A stretch of DNA of 64,000 nucleotides from DAHUYF01 sp052143095 (GTDB lineage Bacteria; Pseudomonadota; Alphaproteobacteria; ATCC43930; CGMCC-115725). This document shows positions 1 to 8,617 of the stretch, piece after piece; the first letter of the stretch is position 1; each line of letters begins with the position of its first letter. The notes under the pieces were generated by a model. The model was not told where the DNA came from. It saw only the letters and a list, made by a program, of their open reading frames with translations, and made no database searches. Location: assembly GCA_052143095.1 (NCBI GenBank), contig JBKQTR010000165.1, forward strand, positions 1-64,000. Reading direction: 5' to 3'. Made by a program: the position numbers and the translations under genes.

Positions 1-94
1 TCATCATTTCCTCATCCTGAGGAGCGCGCGAAGCGCGCGTCTCGAAGGACGCACGGGCGCCCCTGCCGCCGAAACACGCGCTAGAGTCCGAACG
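1..94. repeat. Partial copy of a dispersed palindromic (REP/BIME-like) repeat
   Basis: The stretch contains a CCTCATCCTGAGGAGC half, a GC-rich hairpin and a TCTCGAAGGACGCAC half. The same arrangement recurs near 7.4 kb and 8.7 kb. Only the right half of the paired element is visible because the window begins inside it. It lies just downstream of the murU stop codon, so it may shape the 3' end of that transcript. This is inferred from repeat structure and placement. Confidence 0.75.
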
Positions 95-108
95 CATCAA
101 ACCGCAGG

Positions 109-831
109 CTACCGCTCCGTGCGATGGGTCGCGAGCCGCTCCTCGGCGAGCGCCAGGCCTTGGGGCGTGCCGATGTGGTACCACTCGCCGTCATGGATGA
201 TGGCGGCGAGCCGGCCTGCGGCGATGGCGCGGTCGTAGAGCGGGTTGAGCGAGAACTTGCCGGGCGCGCAGCCGGCGAAGAGCCGCTTCGACAACAGCTG
301 CACGCCGGCGAAGAGATGCGGCGCGACCTCGCGCTCGCCGCGCCGGCGCACGCCGCCCAGGGGATCGACGATGAAATCGCCGGGACCGTCATAACCCAAG
401 GCCGACGTCGTGCGCTGCACCAGCAGCAGCGCGTCCAGGCGCGCGTCATCGAAGGCGCGCGCCAGCCGCAGCAGCGCCGGCGTCTTGCCGTCGAGCCAGA
501 AGATGTCGGAATTGACCACGTAGAAGACATCGTCGAGCAGCGGTAGCGCCGCGAGCACGCCGCCGCCGGTCTCGAGCAGCGCCGGCTCGCGCAGCAGCGT
601 GATCGCCGGCGTCTGCCGCGCCGCGAGATGCTGCTCGATCATCTCGGCCTTGTAATGCGCGTTGACGATTACGCGCTCGACGCCGACGGCATCGAGGCGG
701 TCGATGGCGTGATCGAGCAGCGTGCGGCCGCCCAGCGTCACCAGCGGCTTGGGCAGGCGCTCGGTGATCGGCCGCAGGCGCAGGCCGAGCCCCGCCGCCA
801 GCACCATGCCGGATGTGGGCGCGGGGCTCAT
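109..831 (-). CDS. murU: N-acetylmuramate-1-phosphate uridylyltransferase, MurU-type nucleotidyltransferase
   Basis: This 240-residue protein begins with the sugar-nucleotidyltransferase signature LAAGLGLRLRPITERLPKPL, with the G-x-R and K residues that bind the nucleotide. A later VVNSDIFW segment supplies the metal-binding Asp. MurU makes UDP-MurNAc from MurNAc-1-P in the cell-wall recycling shunt that bypasses de novo synthesis, the target of fosfomycin. Its ATG overlaps the amgK stop (ATGA), indicating translational coupling with the kinase that supplies its substrate. The family is generic (MobA/RfbA-like fold); the MurU call rests mainly on the AmgK neighbour. Confidence 0.85.
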   Translation of the reverse strand: MSPAPTSGMVLAAGLGLRLRPITERLPKPLVTLGGRTLLDHAIDRLDAVGVERVIVNAHYKAEMIEQHLAARQTPAITLLREPALLETGGGVLAALPLLDDVFYVVNSDIFWLDGKTPALLRLARAFDDARLDALLLVQRTTSALGYDGPGDFIVDPLGGVRRRGEREVAPHLFAGVQLLSKRLFAGCAPGKFSLNPLYDRAIAAGRLAAIIHDGEWYHIGTPQGLALAEERLATHRTER

Positions 832-1838
832 GCGGCCGACGCGCCCGTCGGGATGCCGCGCTGGCCCGGCGGCACATGGCGGTTGAGCCAGGCGGCCACC
901 GGCGCCAGCGCGGGATGGCGCAGATCCTGCTCGATCAAGCGCCAGACGCGCGGAATGAAGGAGAGATAGCCGGGCTTGCCGTCGCGCACGCGGAGCCTGG
1001 TGAAGATGCCGACGATCTTGCAGTTGCGCTGCGCGCCGAGCACGGCGTAGGACGCGGCGAAACCGGCGGGATCGAAATCGGGAAAGCTCGCGAGATAGCG
1101 CCGGCGCATCGCGTCGGCGAGATCCGGCGGCACGTCGCGGCGCGCATCCTCGAGCAGCGAGACGAGATCGTAGGTGACGGGGCCGATAACCGCGTCCTGG
1201 AAATCGAGCACGCCGCAGGCAGCGACGCCGTCGCGCCCATCGAGCAGCATGAGATTGTCGACATGGTAGTCGCGCAGCACCAGGCTCGCCGGCACCGCGC
1301 GCGCCAGCGGCAGCAACCCGCGCCAGAGCGCGAGATACTCCTCGCGCAAGCCCGCCTCGGTGGGCTTGCCGGTCACCGCCGGCAGATACCAGTCGACGAG
1401 CAACCCCGCCTCGGTCAGCAGGCGCTGATCGTCATAAGCCGGGAGATCCGGCGCCGACGCGGGATCGAAGCCGCGATGCAGCGCGATCAGGAGATCGACC
1501 GCCAAAGCGTAAAGCGGCTCCTCCGCCGCGCCCTGCGCCAGGAGGCGGGTATAGGTCGCGTCGCCGAAATCCTCTAGCAGCAGCAATCCTGCGGCGATGT
1601 CTTCGGCGAGAATGCCCGGCGCGCTGAAGCCCAAGCCGTGCAGCAGCCGCGCGATCGTCAGGAACGGCCGCACATCCTCCTGCGGCGGCGGCGCGTCCAT
1701 CAGCACGGCGCGGAAGGGCGGCGCCTCGAGCCGGTCGTAGCGGCGGAAGGAGGCGTCGCCGGCGAGCCGGCGGCGCGACGCCGCGCCCCCGCCGGCGGCG
1801 GCGAGAAACCTGCCGATGCGCGCGGCGCGGTCAGGCAT
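828..1838 (-). CDS. amgK: Anomeric MurNAc/GlcNAc kinase, AmgK (aminoglycoside phosphotransferase fold)
   Basis: The 336-residue kinase has an N-terminal GDASFRRY nucleotide-binding segment, the catalytic loop LVLRDYHVDNL (Asp and Asn for phosphotransfer and Mg) and a GVLDFQDA metal motif. AmgK phosphorylates MurNAc at C1, feeding MurU. I chose the ATG at 1838, which overlaps the tsaE stop by 8 bases. An upstream in-frame ATG at 1907 would add 23 proline-rich residues lying wholly inside tsaE and is unlikely. The tsaE-amgK-murU order is a common alphaproteobacterial arrangement. Confidence 0.88.
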   Translation of the reverse strand: MPDRAARIGRFLAAAGGGAASRRRLAGDASFRRYDRLEAPPFRAVLMDAPPPQEDVRPFLTIARLLHGLGFSAPGILAEDIAAGLLLLEDFGDATYTRLLAQGAAEEPLYALAVDLLIALHRGFDPASAPDLPAYDDQRLLTEAGLLVDWYLPAVTGKPTEAGLREEYLALWRGLLPLARAVPASLVLRDYHVDNLMLLDGRDGVAACGVLDFQDAVIGPVTYDLVSLLEDARRDVPPDLADAMRRRYLASFPDFDPAGFAASYAVLGAQRNCKIVGIFTRLRVRDGKPGYLSFIPRVWRLIEQDLRHPALAPVAAWLNRHVPPGQRGIPTGASAA

Positions 1839-2337
1839 CGGCGATGCCGTCGAGCCGCGCCGCCCAGGCGGGGGTGGCGGCAAGCCGCGCCAGCCTTGCG
1901 CCGGCATCGGCGCCCTCGGCCAGCGCCAACAGCAGATGCTCCGCCGGCAGCAACCGGCCCAGCCGCTCCGGCCATTCGATCAGGCTGATGCCCTCGCTCC
2001 AGGCCTCCTCGATGCCGAGCTCCCACGCCTCTTCCGGCGCGCCGAGGCGGTAGAGGTCGAAATGCCACACCGGCGGCTTGCCGGCAAAGGCATAGATCTC
2101 AACCAGCGTGAAGGTCGGGCTCGGCACCTCCTCCGCGCCGCCGCCCAGCGCGCGGATGAAGGCGCGGGCGAAGCTGGTCTTGCCGCTCCCCAGCGGACCC
2201 TGGAGCCCGATGACGTCGCCTTGCCGGGCGCGCCCTGCCAGCCGCGCGGCGAGGCCGGCGGTGGCGGCCTCATCCGGCAGATCGACAAGCACATCGCGAA
2301 CGGCATCCACGGCGCCCGTTGTATCCCGTTCCGCCAA
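1831..2337 (-). CDS. tsaE: tRNA threonylcarbamoyladenosine biosynthesis ATPase TsaE
   Basis: This 168-residue P-loop protein has Walker A GPLGSGKTS at about residues 47-55, then the family hallmark VPSPTFTLVEIY and a WHFDLYRL segment. TsaE works with TsaB and TsaD to form t6A at position 37 of ANN-decoding tRNAs in the cytoplasm; ATP hydrolysis resets the complex. Length matches the family. It leads the tsaE-amgK-murU run. No partner tsa gene is present here. Confidence 0.95.
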   Translation of the reverse strand: MAERDTTGAVDAVRDVLVDLPDEAATAGLAARLAGRARQGDVIGLQGPLGSGKTSFARAFIRALGGGAEEVPSPTFTLVEIYAFAGKPPVWHFDLYRLGAPEEAWELGIEEAWSEGISLIEWPERLGRLLPAEHLLLALAEGADAGARLARLAATPAWAARLDGIADA

Positions 2338-2713
2338 GCCGCCGCAACCGCCGCGGCGCGCGCGGCCGGTCGCCGATGTGCGCGTGGCATCGATGTGAGC
2401 GCGCCGTCGCTGTGAGAGAAGTCACAACCGGCGCCTGCCCGCTTGTGCCACTCTTGATGGTGCGGGGATCGATCGGCGAGCGGCGCAAGGCGCCGTGGAG
2501 CGCGAGAGCGAAGCCCGAGCTTCAAACCCGTTTAGACCCCGCCGCATCGGATCGGGCTGCCGGCGATCATCCGACCGGCTGAAACGCCCGCGGCACGTCC
2601 CAGGCTTCGCCAGGGCTCGCAACGCCGCCATCGGCGCAAGGAACAGGGTCGTCCCCGGCCAGTGCCCGGCGGAGCGAGTCGTACCCTCGTTTTTTGAAGA
2701 GGAGCATCGAGCC
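2338..2713. other. 376-base intergenic region between tsaE and the sedolisin gene
   Basis: This divergent intergenic region must hold promoters for tsaE (leftward) and the peptidase (rightward). A purine-rich ribosome binding site (GAGGAG) lies just before the peptidase ATG at 2714. Open frames cross it but start far upstream of any ribosome binding site and resemble no protein I recognise. I see no RNA gene and no convincing operator. Confidence 0.6.
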
Positions 2714-4297
2714 ATGGCAAGACACCCTCTGAAAGGCAGTGAGAGAGCCCCGTTGCAGGGAGCGCGGTCGATCGGCAAGGCCGATCCGGCGGAGCGCTTC
2801 GAGGTCAGCGTGGTGGTCCGGCAACAGGCCGGCGACGCCTTGAAGACGAGGGTCGGCAGGCTGGCCTCCGGCCAGCCGGCCGGCCACGTCAAGCGCGAGG
2901 ATTTCGCCCGGCAGTTCGGCGCCGCCCCTGCCGATCTCGCCGCGATTCGGAAATTCGCCGGTGCGCATAAGCTGGCGGTCGTCCAGGAGGATGCGGCGCG
3001 GCGCACGGTCGTGCTCTCGGGCACGGTCGCCCAGTTCAACGCCGCCTTCGCCGTCGATCTGCAGAAATTCGAGCACCCGGACGGCTCCTATCGCGGCCGG
3101 GTCGGCGCGATCCAGCTGCCCGACGAGCTCAAGGGGGTCGTCGAAGCCGTGCTCGGCCTCGACAACCGGCCGCAGGCGAGGCCGCATTTCCGGACACGGG
3201 GTCCGCGCGCCAAGGGATCCCGCCCTTCCGCCACGGCGGCGCCGGTTTCCTACACGCCGCTTGACATCGCCGCGCTCTACGGCTTTCCCGGCGGGACCGG
3301 GAACGGCGAATGCATTGGCATCATCGAGCTCGGCGGCGGCTACCGCCCGGCCGATCTCGCGACCTATTTCCAGTCCCTCAACCTGACGGCGCCGGCGGTC
3401 GCCGCGGTTTCGGTGGATCACGGCAGCAACCAGCCGACCGGCGATCCCAACGGACCCGACGGCGAGGTGATGCTCGACATCGAAGTCGCCGGCGCGGTCG
3501 CGCCGGACGCCGGGATCGCCGTCTATTTCGCGCCGAACACCGATGCCGGCTTCCATGACGCGGTGACGACCGCGATTCACGACACGACCAACAAGCCCTC
3601 GGTCATCTCGATCAGCTGGGGCGGGCCGGAATCGACCTGGACGCAACAGGCGATGACCGCGCTCGACCAGGCCTTCCAGGCGGCCGCGGCGATGGGGATC
3701 ACGGTTTGCGTCGCCGCAGGCGACGGCGGGTCAAGCGACGGCGTCTCCGACGGCGCCGACCATGTCGACTTCCCGGCCTCAAGCCCTTATGCGCTTGCCT
3801 GCGGCGGCACCAGCCTGCGCGCCTCGGGCGGCCACATCGCCAGCGAGACGGTGTGGAATGACGGCGCCAATGGCGGCGCCGGCGGCGGCGGGGTCAGCAC
3901 CGTCTTCCCGCTCCCCGCCTGGCAGGACGGGCTTGACGTCACCAAGACCGCGGGTGGCCGCAGCGAGCTGCAGCAGCGCGGTGTGCCCGATGTCGCGGGC
4001 GATGCCGATCCCGAGACCGGCTACGACGTCCGGGTCGATGGCAGCAATACGGTGATCGGCGGCACCAGCGCGGTGGCGCCGCTCTGGGCCGGGCTGATCA
4101 CCCGCATCAACTCCTCGACGGGCGGCTCGGTCGGCTACATCAATCCGCAGATCTACAAGAGCGCCAGCGCCCTCAACGACATCACGAAGGGCAATAATGG
4201 CGACTTCCGGGCCACTGCGGGATGGGATGCCTGCACCGGTATGGGCTCGCCCAACGGCACGGCCTTGCTCTCGGCGCTGCCGGCGGCCACCGCCTGA
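2714..4297 (+). CDS. Sedolisin/kumamolisin-type serine-carboxyl peptidase (family S53) with pro-domain
   Basis: The 527-residue precursor has an N-terminal activation domain (about residues 1-170) followed by the S53 catalytic domain. Visible catalytic residues are Glu251 and Asp255 in GEVMLDIEVAG, the oxyanion Asp337 in AAGDGG, and nucleophile Ser452 in GGTSAVAP. The C-terminal DITKGNNG...GWDACTGMGSPNG region resembles the family calcium site. Members are acid-active endopeptidases that self-process. I chose the ATG at 2714 for its GAGGAG ribosome binding site; an in-frame upstream start adds 73 Arg-rich residues with no homology. No signal peptide is apparent, as in kumamolisin, so the export route is unclear. 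Confidence 0.93.
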   Translation: MARHPLKGSERAPLQGARSIGKADPAERFEVSVVVRQQAGDALKTRVGRLASGQPAGHVKREDFARQFGAAPADLAAIRKFAGAHKLAVVQEDAARRTVVLSGTVAQFNAAFAVDLQKFEHPDGSYRGRVGAIQLPDELKGVVEAVLGLDNRPQARPHFRTRGPRAKGSRPSATAAPVSYTPLDIAALYGFPGGTGNGECIGIIELGGGYRPADLATYFQSLNLTAPAVAAVSVDHGSNQPTGDPNGPDGEVMLDIEVAGAVAPDAGIAVYFAPNTDAGFHDAVTTAIHDTTNKPSVISISWGGPESTWTQQAMTALDQAFQAAAAMGITVCVAAGDGGSSDGVSDGADHVDFPASSPYALACGGTSLRASGGHIASETVWNDGANGGAGGGGVSTVFPLPAWQDGLDVTKTAGGRSELQQRGVPDVAGDADPETGYDVRVDGSNTVIGGTSAVAPLWAGLITRINSSTGGSVGYINPQIYKSASALNDITKGNNGDFRATAGWDACTGMGSPNGTALLSALPAATA

Positions 4298-4317
4298 CAG
4301 TACGCGCGCGTCGGCGG

Positions 4318-4809
4318 TTAACGCCGCAACCGCCGACGCGGCGCCGCGCGCTTGCCGGATGCGGCGGTGACGAGATGGGCGCCGGCGCGGCGTCTCACGG
4401 CGGGCGGCAATGGAATGCTTTTGCCCGAGCGCAGGCTGGCGAAGACCGCGGTGCAGTCGCAGGTGGCGACCAGCCGGTCATTGGCGCGGTCGTGCATCTG
4501 ATGCAGGAAGCGGATGTATTTGACGCCGACGGCGAGAAAGCCGCTGCGCACCGTCACCAGCTCGCCGCCGCGCAGCTCGCGCAGGAACTGATAGCTCTCG
4601 CGGATGATGGCGACGCGGCGGCGCTGCCGCTTCATCCCGGCCGGCGTCACGCCCACGGCATGCAGCAGGAACCAGGTCGCCTGGTCGAAGCGCGAGACAT
4701 AGATATGCGAGTTCATCGACGCCTCGGCATCGTATTCCGACGCCAGCACCGCGCCCTTGAAGGTCTCCTCCCAGACGGCCGGCGCCGGGCGCGCGCGCGG
4801 CGCTCTCAT
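4318..4809 (-). CDS. Acyl-CoA thioesterase-like (hotdog fold) protein
   Basis: The 163-residue protein has hotdog-fold features: MNSHIYVSRFDQATWFLLHAV resembles the 4-hydroxybenzoyl-CoA/FadM thioesterase N-terminus, in which an Asp near the start of the central helix is catalytic, and an ESYQFLRELRGGELVTVRS strand pair follows. The C-terminus is a basic Arg/Ala tail of unknown role. Its ATG overlaps the stop of the upstream oxidoreductase (ATGA), so the two are probably co-translated. Substrate is unknown. Confidence 0.7.
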   Translation of the reverse strand: MRAPRARPAPAVWEETFKGAVLASEYDAEASMNSHIYVSRFDQATWFLLHAVGVTPAGMKRQRRRVAIIRESYQFLRELRGGELVTVRSGFLAVGVKYIRFLHQMHDRANDRLVATCDCTAVFASLRSGKSIPLPPAVRRRAGAHLVTAASGKRAAPRRRLRR

Positions 4810-5807
4810 GACGCCGCCTCGACCGGCTCGACATTGCCGCTGACGGCGGAGCGGAAGATCGCCTCGAGCGCAGCGATGGTGGCGATCATCTCGGCCTGCG
4901 GCACGGGATAGGGCGCACGGCCCTCGGCGGCATCGGCAAAGGCCTCGAGATTGGCGCGCACCGCCGCCGCCGCGGGATAGTCGGCGACCACCGGCGCGCC
5001 GCCGCGGCGGCAGGTGGTGAGCACCCAGCCTTCCGGCGCCTCGGGATGCGCCTTGTCGCGGATCTCGGCCCAGCCCTGATTGCCGTAGACCGCAAAGCGC
5101 CCGGCAAAGGGCGTCGCCAGGATCGCCGAGAGCAGCAGGTTGGCGCCGCTCCTGAACGTCACCAGCGCGCCCAGCGTGTCGCCATTGGCGAGATCGCTGC
5201 CGAGCCGGCGCACGCTGGCAAAGGCGCGCTCGGCCGGGCCGAGCAGGCCCACGGCAAGGTCGAGCTGGTGGATGCCGGTGGCGGTCATCGGCCCCGCCGG
5301 CGCCTCGGTGGCGCTGAGCCGCCAATTGGCCGGCGGCAGCGTCAGGAACTTGTCCTGGCTGAACGCCGCCTCGATCTGCAGCAGCGTGCCGAGCGCGCCG
5401 CTCTCGGCAAGCCGCTTCACCTCTTGCATCGGCGGCTCGAAGCGCCGCTCATGGCCGACGGCGAGCACCACGCCGGCGGCGTTGCACAGCCGCACCGAGG
5501 CTTCGACGTCGCTCCGCCGCAAGCCGAGCGGCTTCTCGCAGAAGACGTGCTTGCCCGCCGCCGCCGCGGCGGCGATCTGCTGCGTGTGCAGCGTGTGCGG
5601 CGTCGCCAGCACGACGCCCTTGATGGCGGGGTCGGCGAGTGCCTCGGCGAGCGCGGCGGAAGCAGCAATGCCGCGCTGCCGCGCCCATTCGGCCGCCTCG
5701 GGATCGGGATCGACGGCGCGGCGGACGCGCAGCTTCGCGCTTTCCGCCAGCGTCGCGGTGATGATCCTGCCCCACCAGCCGAGCCCCACGACCGCAACCT
5801 CCAGCAT
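4806..5807 (-). CDS. Gfo/Idh/MocA-family NAD(P)-dependent oxidoreductase
   Basis: The 333-residue protein starts with a Rossmann GLGWWGR motif, followed by ATPHTLH and the family FCEKPLGL motif whose Lys is catalytic. GPMTATGIHQLD then supplies the conserved substrate-site His. Members oxidise or reduce sugars, inositols and related polyols, or act on biliverdin. I chose the ATG at 5807 because GGGGAGG precedes it and the fold begins immediately; a longer frame to 6005 overlaps the divergent reductase. Substrate cannot be inferred. It is coupled to the thioesterase gene downstream. Confidence 0.88.
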   Translation of the reverse strand: MLEVAVVGLGWWGRIITATLAESAKLRVRRAVDPDPEAAEWARQRGIAASAALAEALADPAIKGVVLATPHTLHTQQIAAAAAAGKHVFCEKPLGLRRSDVEASVRLCNAAGVVLAVGHERRFEPPMQEVKRLAESGALGTLLQIEAAFSQDKFLTLPPANWRLSATEAPAGPMTATGIHQLDLAVGLLGPAERAFASVRRLGSDLANGDTLGALVTFRSGANLLLSAILATPFAGRFAVYGNQGWAEIRDKAHPEAPEGWVLTTCRRGGAPVVADYPAAAAVRANLEAFADAAEGRAPYPVPQAEMIATIAALEAIFRSAVSGNVEPVEAAS

Positions 5808-5916
5808 CGCCGCCTCCCCGCTTGGTTTTTTCCGCGCCACGGGCTTAGCAGATGGCAATTGCGCCGCGCCAGCGACGCCGCCATGGTAGCGCCGATTGCG
5901 GCGCGGGGGAGAGGCG

Positions 5917-6936
5917 ATGGCGGGCGAGGTGCAGCGGGGCGAGGTGGCAATCATCGGCGCGGGGCCGGTGGGGCTTTTCGCCGTGTTCGAATGCGGCATG
6001 CTCAAGATGCGCTGCCATGTCGTCGACGCGCTCGACCTGCTGGGCGGGCAATGCGCCGCGCTCTATCCGGAAAAGCCGATCTATGACATCCCCGGCCATC
6101 CGCGCATCGATGCGGCGGCGCTGATCGACCGCCTCGCCGAGCAGGCGGCGCCGTTCCATCCCGTCTATCACCTGGCGCAGCAGGTCGAGCGGCTGGCGGC
6201 GCGGCCGCAAGGCGGCTTCCGCCTCGAGACCTCGCTCGGCACCGTCATCGAGGCGCGCGCGGTGATCATCGCCGCCGGGGTCGGCGCCTTCGGGCCCAAC
6301 CGGCCGCCGCTGCCGGGCATCGAGGCGTTCGAGGGCAAGAGCGTCTTCTACCTGGTGAAGCGGCGCGAAGATTTCCGCGGCAAGCGCGTGGTCATCGCCG
6401 GCGGCGGCGACAGCGCGGTCGATTGGGCGCTGTCGCTGGCCGAGGTGGCGGAGGAGGTGATGGTAGTGCATCGCCGCGCCAAGTTCCGCGCCGCGCCGGA
6501 GTCCGCGGCAAAGCTCGAGCAGCTGGCGCGCGCGGGCGAGATCGAGCTCGTCATCCCTTATCAGCTGCACGCGCTCGAGGGCAGCGGCGCCGCGCTCGAC
6601 GCGGTGATCGTCGCCGATCTCGAGGGCAGGACGCGGCGGCTCGAGGCCGATGCGCTGCTGGCCTTTTTCGGCCTCTCGATGAATCTCGGGCCGATTGCCG
6701 AATGGGGCCTGGCGCTCGAGCGCCACCACGTCGCGATCGATCCCGCCACCAGCCAAAGCTCCGTGCCCGGCATCTTCGCCATCGGCGACATCGCCGCATA
6801 TCCCGGCAAGCTCAAGCTCATCCTCTCCGGCTTCGCCGAGGCGGCGCAAGCGGCGCACGCCATCTTCCCGCTGGTCCATCCCGGCGAGGCGCTGCATTTC
6901 GAATACTCGACGACCAAGGGCGTGCCGGGGCGGTAG
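5917..6936 (+). CDS. Ferredoxin/flavodoxin-NADP+ reductase, thioredoxin-reductase-like type
   Basis: The 339-residue flavoprotein has an FAD Rossmann motif IIGAGPVGLF, the GGQCAALYPEKPIYDIPG segment typical of type 2 FNR (YumC-like), an NADP Rossmann motif VIAGGGDSAVDWAL, and the C-terminal FAD motif IFAIGDIAAYPGK. It lacks the CxxC of thioredoxin reductase, as expected for FNR. It moves electrons between NADPH and ferredoxin or flavodoxin. The ATG at 5917 follows GGGGGAGAGG. The next gene follows after 38 bases. Confidence 0.92.
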   Translation: MAGEVQRGEVAIIGAGPVGLFAVFECGMLKMRCHVVDALDLLGGQCAALYPEKPIYDIPGHPRIDAAALIDRLAEQAAPFHPVYHLAQQVERLAARPQGGFRLETSLGTVIEARAVIIAAGVGAFGPNRPPLPGIEAFEGKSVFYLVKRREDFRGKRVVIAGGGDSAVDWALSLAEVAEEVMVVHRRAKFRAAPESAAKLEQLARAGEIELVIPYQLHALEGSGAALDAVIVADLEGRTRRLEADALLAFFGLSMNLGPIAEWGLALERHHVAIDPATSQSSVPGIFAIGDIAAYPGKLKLILSGFAEAAQAAHAIFPLVHPGEALHFEYSTTKGVPGR

Positions 6937-6974
6937 TCCGCACCCATCGCGCAACACAAGGAGGAGCAGAGATC

Positions 6975-7304
6975 ATGGCCCCGCAGCAACCGGTATCGAC
7001 CGCCCGCGACAAGGTCCGCACCATCGCCCCGAAGCTGATCGAGCTCACCGAGAAGGTGCTGTTCGGCGACGTCTGGGAGCGTCCGGGCCTCGGCAAGCGC
7101 GATCGCAGCCTGATCACCGTCGCGGCGCTCGTCGCCCTCAACCGCAGCGAGCAGCTGCGCGGCCATCTCGAGCGCGCGCTCGACAACGGCGTCACCCGGG
7201 ACGAGATCGTCGAGCTCATCACCCATCTCGCCTTCTATGGCGGCTGGCCCAACGCCATGACCTCGGCGCTGGTGGCGAAAGAGGTATTCGAGCAGCGGCG
7301 CTAG
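6975..7304 (+). CDS. Carboxymuconolactone decarboxylase-family protein
   Basis: The 109-residue protein matches the small CMD family: GLGKRDRSLITVAALVALNR, then EIVELITHLAFYGGWPNA, where the His of THLAFY is the conserved active-site position. It lacks the CxxC of AhpD-type peroxidase relatives, so a redox role is unlikely. AAGGAGGAG lies upstream of the ATG at 6975. It may share an operon with the upstream ferredoxin reductase. True 4-carboxymuconolactone decarboxylase activity is not implied, since no beta-ketoadipate genes are nearby. Confidence 0.88.
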   Translation: MAPQQPVSTARDKVRTIAPKLIELTEKVLFGDVWERPGLGKRDRSLITVAALVALNRSEQLRGHLERALDNGVTRDEIVELITHLAFYGGWPNAMTSALVAKEVFEQRR

Positions 7305-7310
7305 CGTAAA

Positions 7311-7470
7311 TTTCCGCTGGATCGACTGAGTGCGTCCTTCGAGACGCGCCCTGCGGGCGCTCCTCTGGATGAGGCTATTTTCTTTGTGCCATCAATACCC
7401 TTCCTCGTCCTGAGGAGCGGCGCATAGCGCCGCGTCTCGAAGGACGCACCGGCGCCCGTGCAGCGGCAAC
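7311..7470. repeat. Paired palindromic repeat element (copy A)
   Basis: The element begins with TTTCCGCTGGATCGACT and ends with CGTGCAGCGGCAAC, nearly complementary ends. Inside are two inverted arms, GTGCGTCCTTCGA...GGATGAGG and CCTCGTCCTGAGGAG...CGAAGGACGCAC, each with its own GC hairpin. A linker containing TTTTCTTTGTGCCATCAA separates them. It starts 6 bases after the preceding stop codon. A second full copy lies at 8618-8774. Confidence 0.85.
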
Positions 7471-7561
7471 ATGCTATAGCGCCGGCAACCGGCGGAGGAC
7501 GGCGACGGCGTCGCCATGCTATCCTGCCGATGCAAAGAAACTTATCGGGGGAGACGCGGTC

Positions 7562-7948
7562 ATGACACTCGAACTCAAGCTGCTGCTGTGGTCCGTCGTG
7601 CTGGCCTTCGTGCAGATGCTCGTCGCGGCGACGGGCGCCAACGGCCAGCTCGGCCTGGCGACGCTCGCCGGCAATCGCGAAGGCCTGCCGGAGCTTACCG
7701 GCTGGGCCGGGCGGGCGCGGCGCGCGCAGCTCAACATGCTGGAGAATTTGCCGCTGTTCATCGCGCTGGTGCTCATCGCCCAGATCGCCGGCCGCACCAA
7801 TGCGATGACGGCGCTGGGCGCTCAGCTGTTCTTCTGGGGACGGTTGGCGCATGCGATCATCTATGTCGCCGGAGTGCCCTGGCTGCGCACGCTGATTTGG
7901 GCGGTGTCGGTGATCGGCCTCATCCTGATCTTCCTGCAGCTGCTGTAG
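7562..7948 (+). CDS. MAPEG-family membrane protein
   Basis: The 128-residue integral membrane protein has four predicted hydrophobic segments. The ARRAQLNMLENLPLFIALVL motif is characteristic of the bacterial MAPEG branch (membrane-associated proteins in eicosanoid and glutathione metabolism). Bacterial members are mostly uncharacterised. A GGGGGAGA ribosome binding site precedes the ATG. It lies between the repeat element and a decayed regulator and appears to be monocistronic. Confidence 0.85.
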   Translation: MTLELKLLLWSVVLAFVQMLVAATGANGQLGLATLAGNREGLPELTGWAGRARRAQLNMLENLPLFIALVLIAQIAGRTNAMTALGAQLFFWGRLAHAIIYVAGVPWLRTLIWAVSVIGLILIFLQLL

Positions 7949-8101
7949 CGGAAAGCCCGCGCAACCGCTCGGCGGTTGCGGCGTCGGCGGGGAAGAACGC
8001 CTCGAGCGCCAGCTCCGACAGCGTGATGTCGACGGGCGTGCCGAACACCGTCGTGCCCATTCGCGCAGGAGATCGCCCACCGGTCGCACCGTGCTCAGCA
8101 T
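7949..8101 (-). pseudogene. Remnant of an MmyB-type XRE-family transcriptional regulator
   Basis: Read leftward, the start encodes MLSTVRPVGDLLREW, which matches the N-terminus typical of MmyB-like helix-turn-helix regulators. After a frame change at about 8060 the next codons read FGTPVDITLSELALEAFFP, typical of the C-terminus of the same family. Roughly 230 central codons, including most of the HTH and ligand domain, are missing. This indicates an internal deletion that joined the two ends. The family assignment is from recognition of both ends. Confidence 0.72.
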
Positions 8102-8246
8102 GGCGCGAGGCTACGCCCGACGCGAGCGCGCGCCAATTACCCCGGAGGTAGTCGACCGCGGCCGGGCGCGCGCGCGATCATGCGCCCTGGCAACGCGAAC
8201 GGCCGAGAGCGCCGCCGCGGGATGCCGCATCCTGAAGGAGTGCGAC

Positions 8247-8612
8247 ATGACCGACGTGACCCATCTCATCGACGGCTACATCGCGATGTGGAACGAGACC
8301 GATGGCGGGCGCCGCCGCGCGCTCATCGCCCGCATCTGGACCGAGAGCGCCAGCTATCTCGACCCGGTGATGCAGGGCGACGGCCGCTCCGGCATCGACG
8401 CAATGGTCGAGGGCGTGCAGCAGCGCTTCCCCGGCCATCGCTTCCGCCGCACCAGCGCGGTCGACGCGCATCACGACCGGCTGCGCTTCTGCTGGGAGCT
8501 GGCGCCTGAAAGCGGCCCGGCGCTGATCAAAGGCACCGATATCGGCGTGGTCGCGGGCGACCGCCTCGCCGCCGTCACCGGCTTTTTCGACCAGGTGCCG
8601 GCGCAAGGTTAG
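8247..8612 (+). CDS. NTF2-like / SnoaL-fold protein
   Basis: The 121-residue protein has the pattern YIAMWNETDGGRRRALIARIW...ASYLDPV...GIDAMVEGVQQRFPGHRF, matching the nuclear transport factor 2-like superfamily, a cone-shaped alpha+beta fold used by small isomerases, hydrolases and binding proteins. A GAAGGAG ribosome binding site precedes the ATG at 8247. In the same superfamily the role is often unknown and no substrate clue exists here. A palindromic repeat begins 6 bases after its stop. Confidence 0.8.
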   Translation: MTDVTHLIDGYIAMWNETDGGRRRALIARIWTESASYLDPVMQGDGRSGIDAMVEGVQQRFPGHRFRRTSAVDAHHDRLRFCWELAPESGPALIKGTDIGVVAGDRLAAVTGFFDQVPAQG

Positions 8613-8617
8613 AGCGT

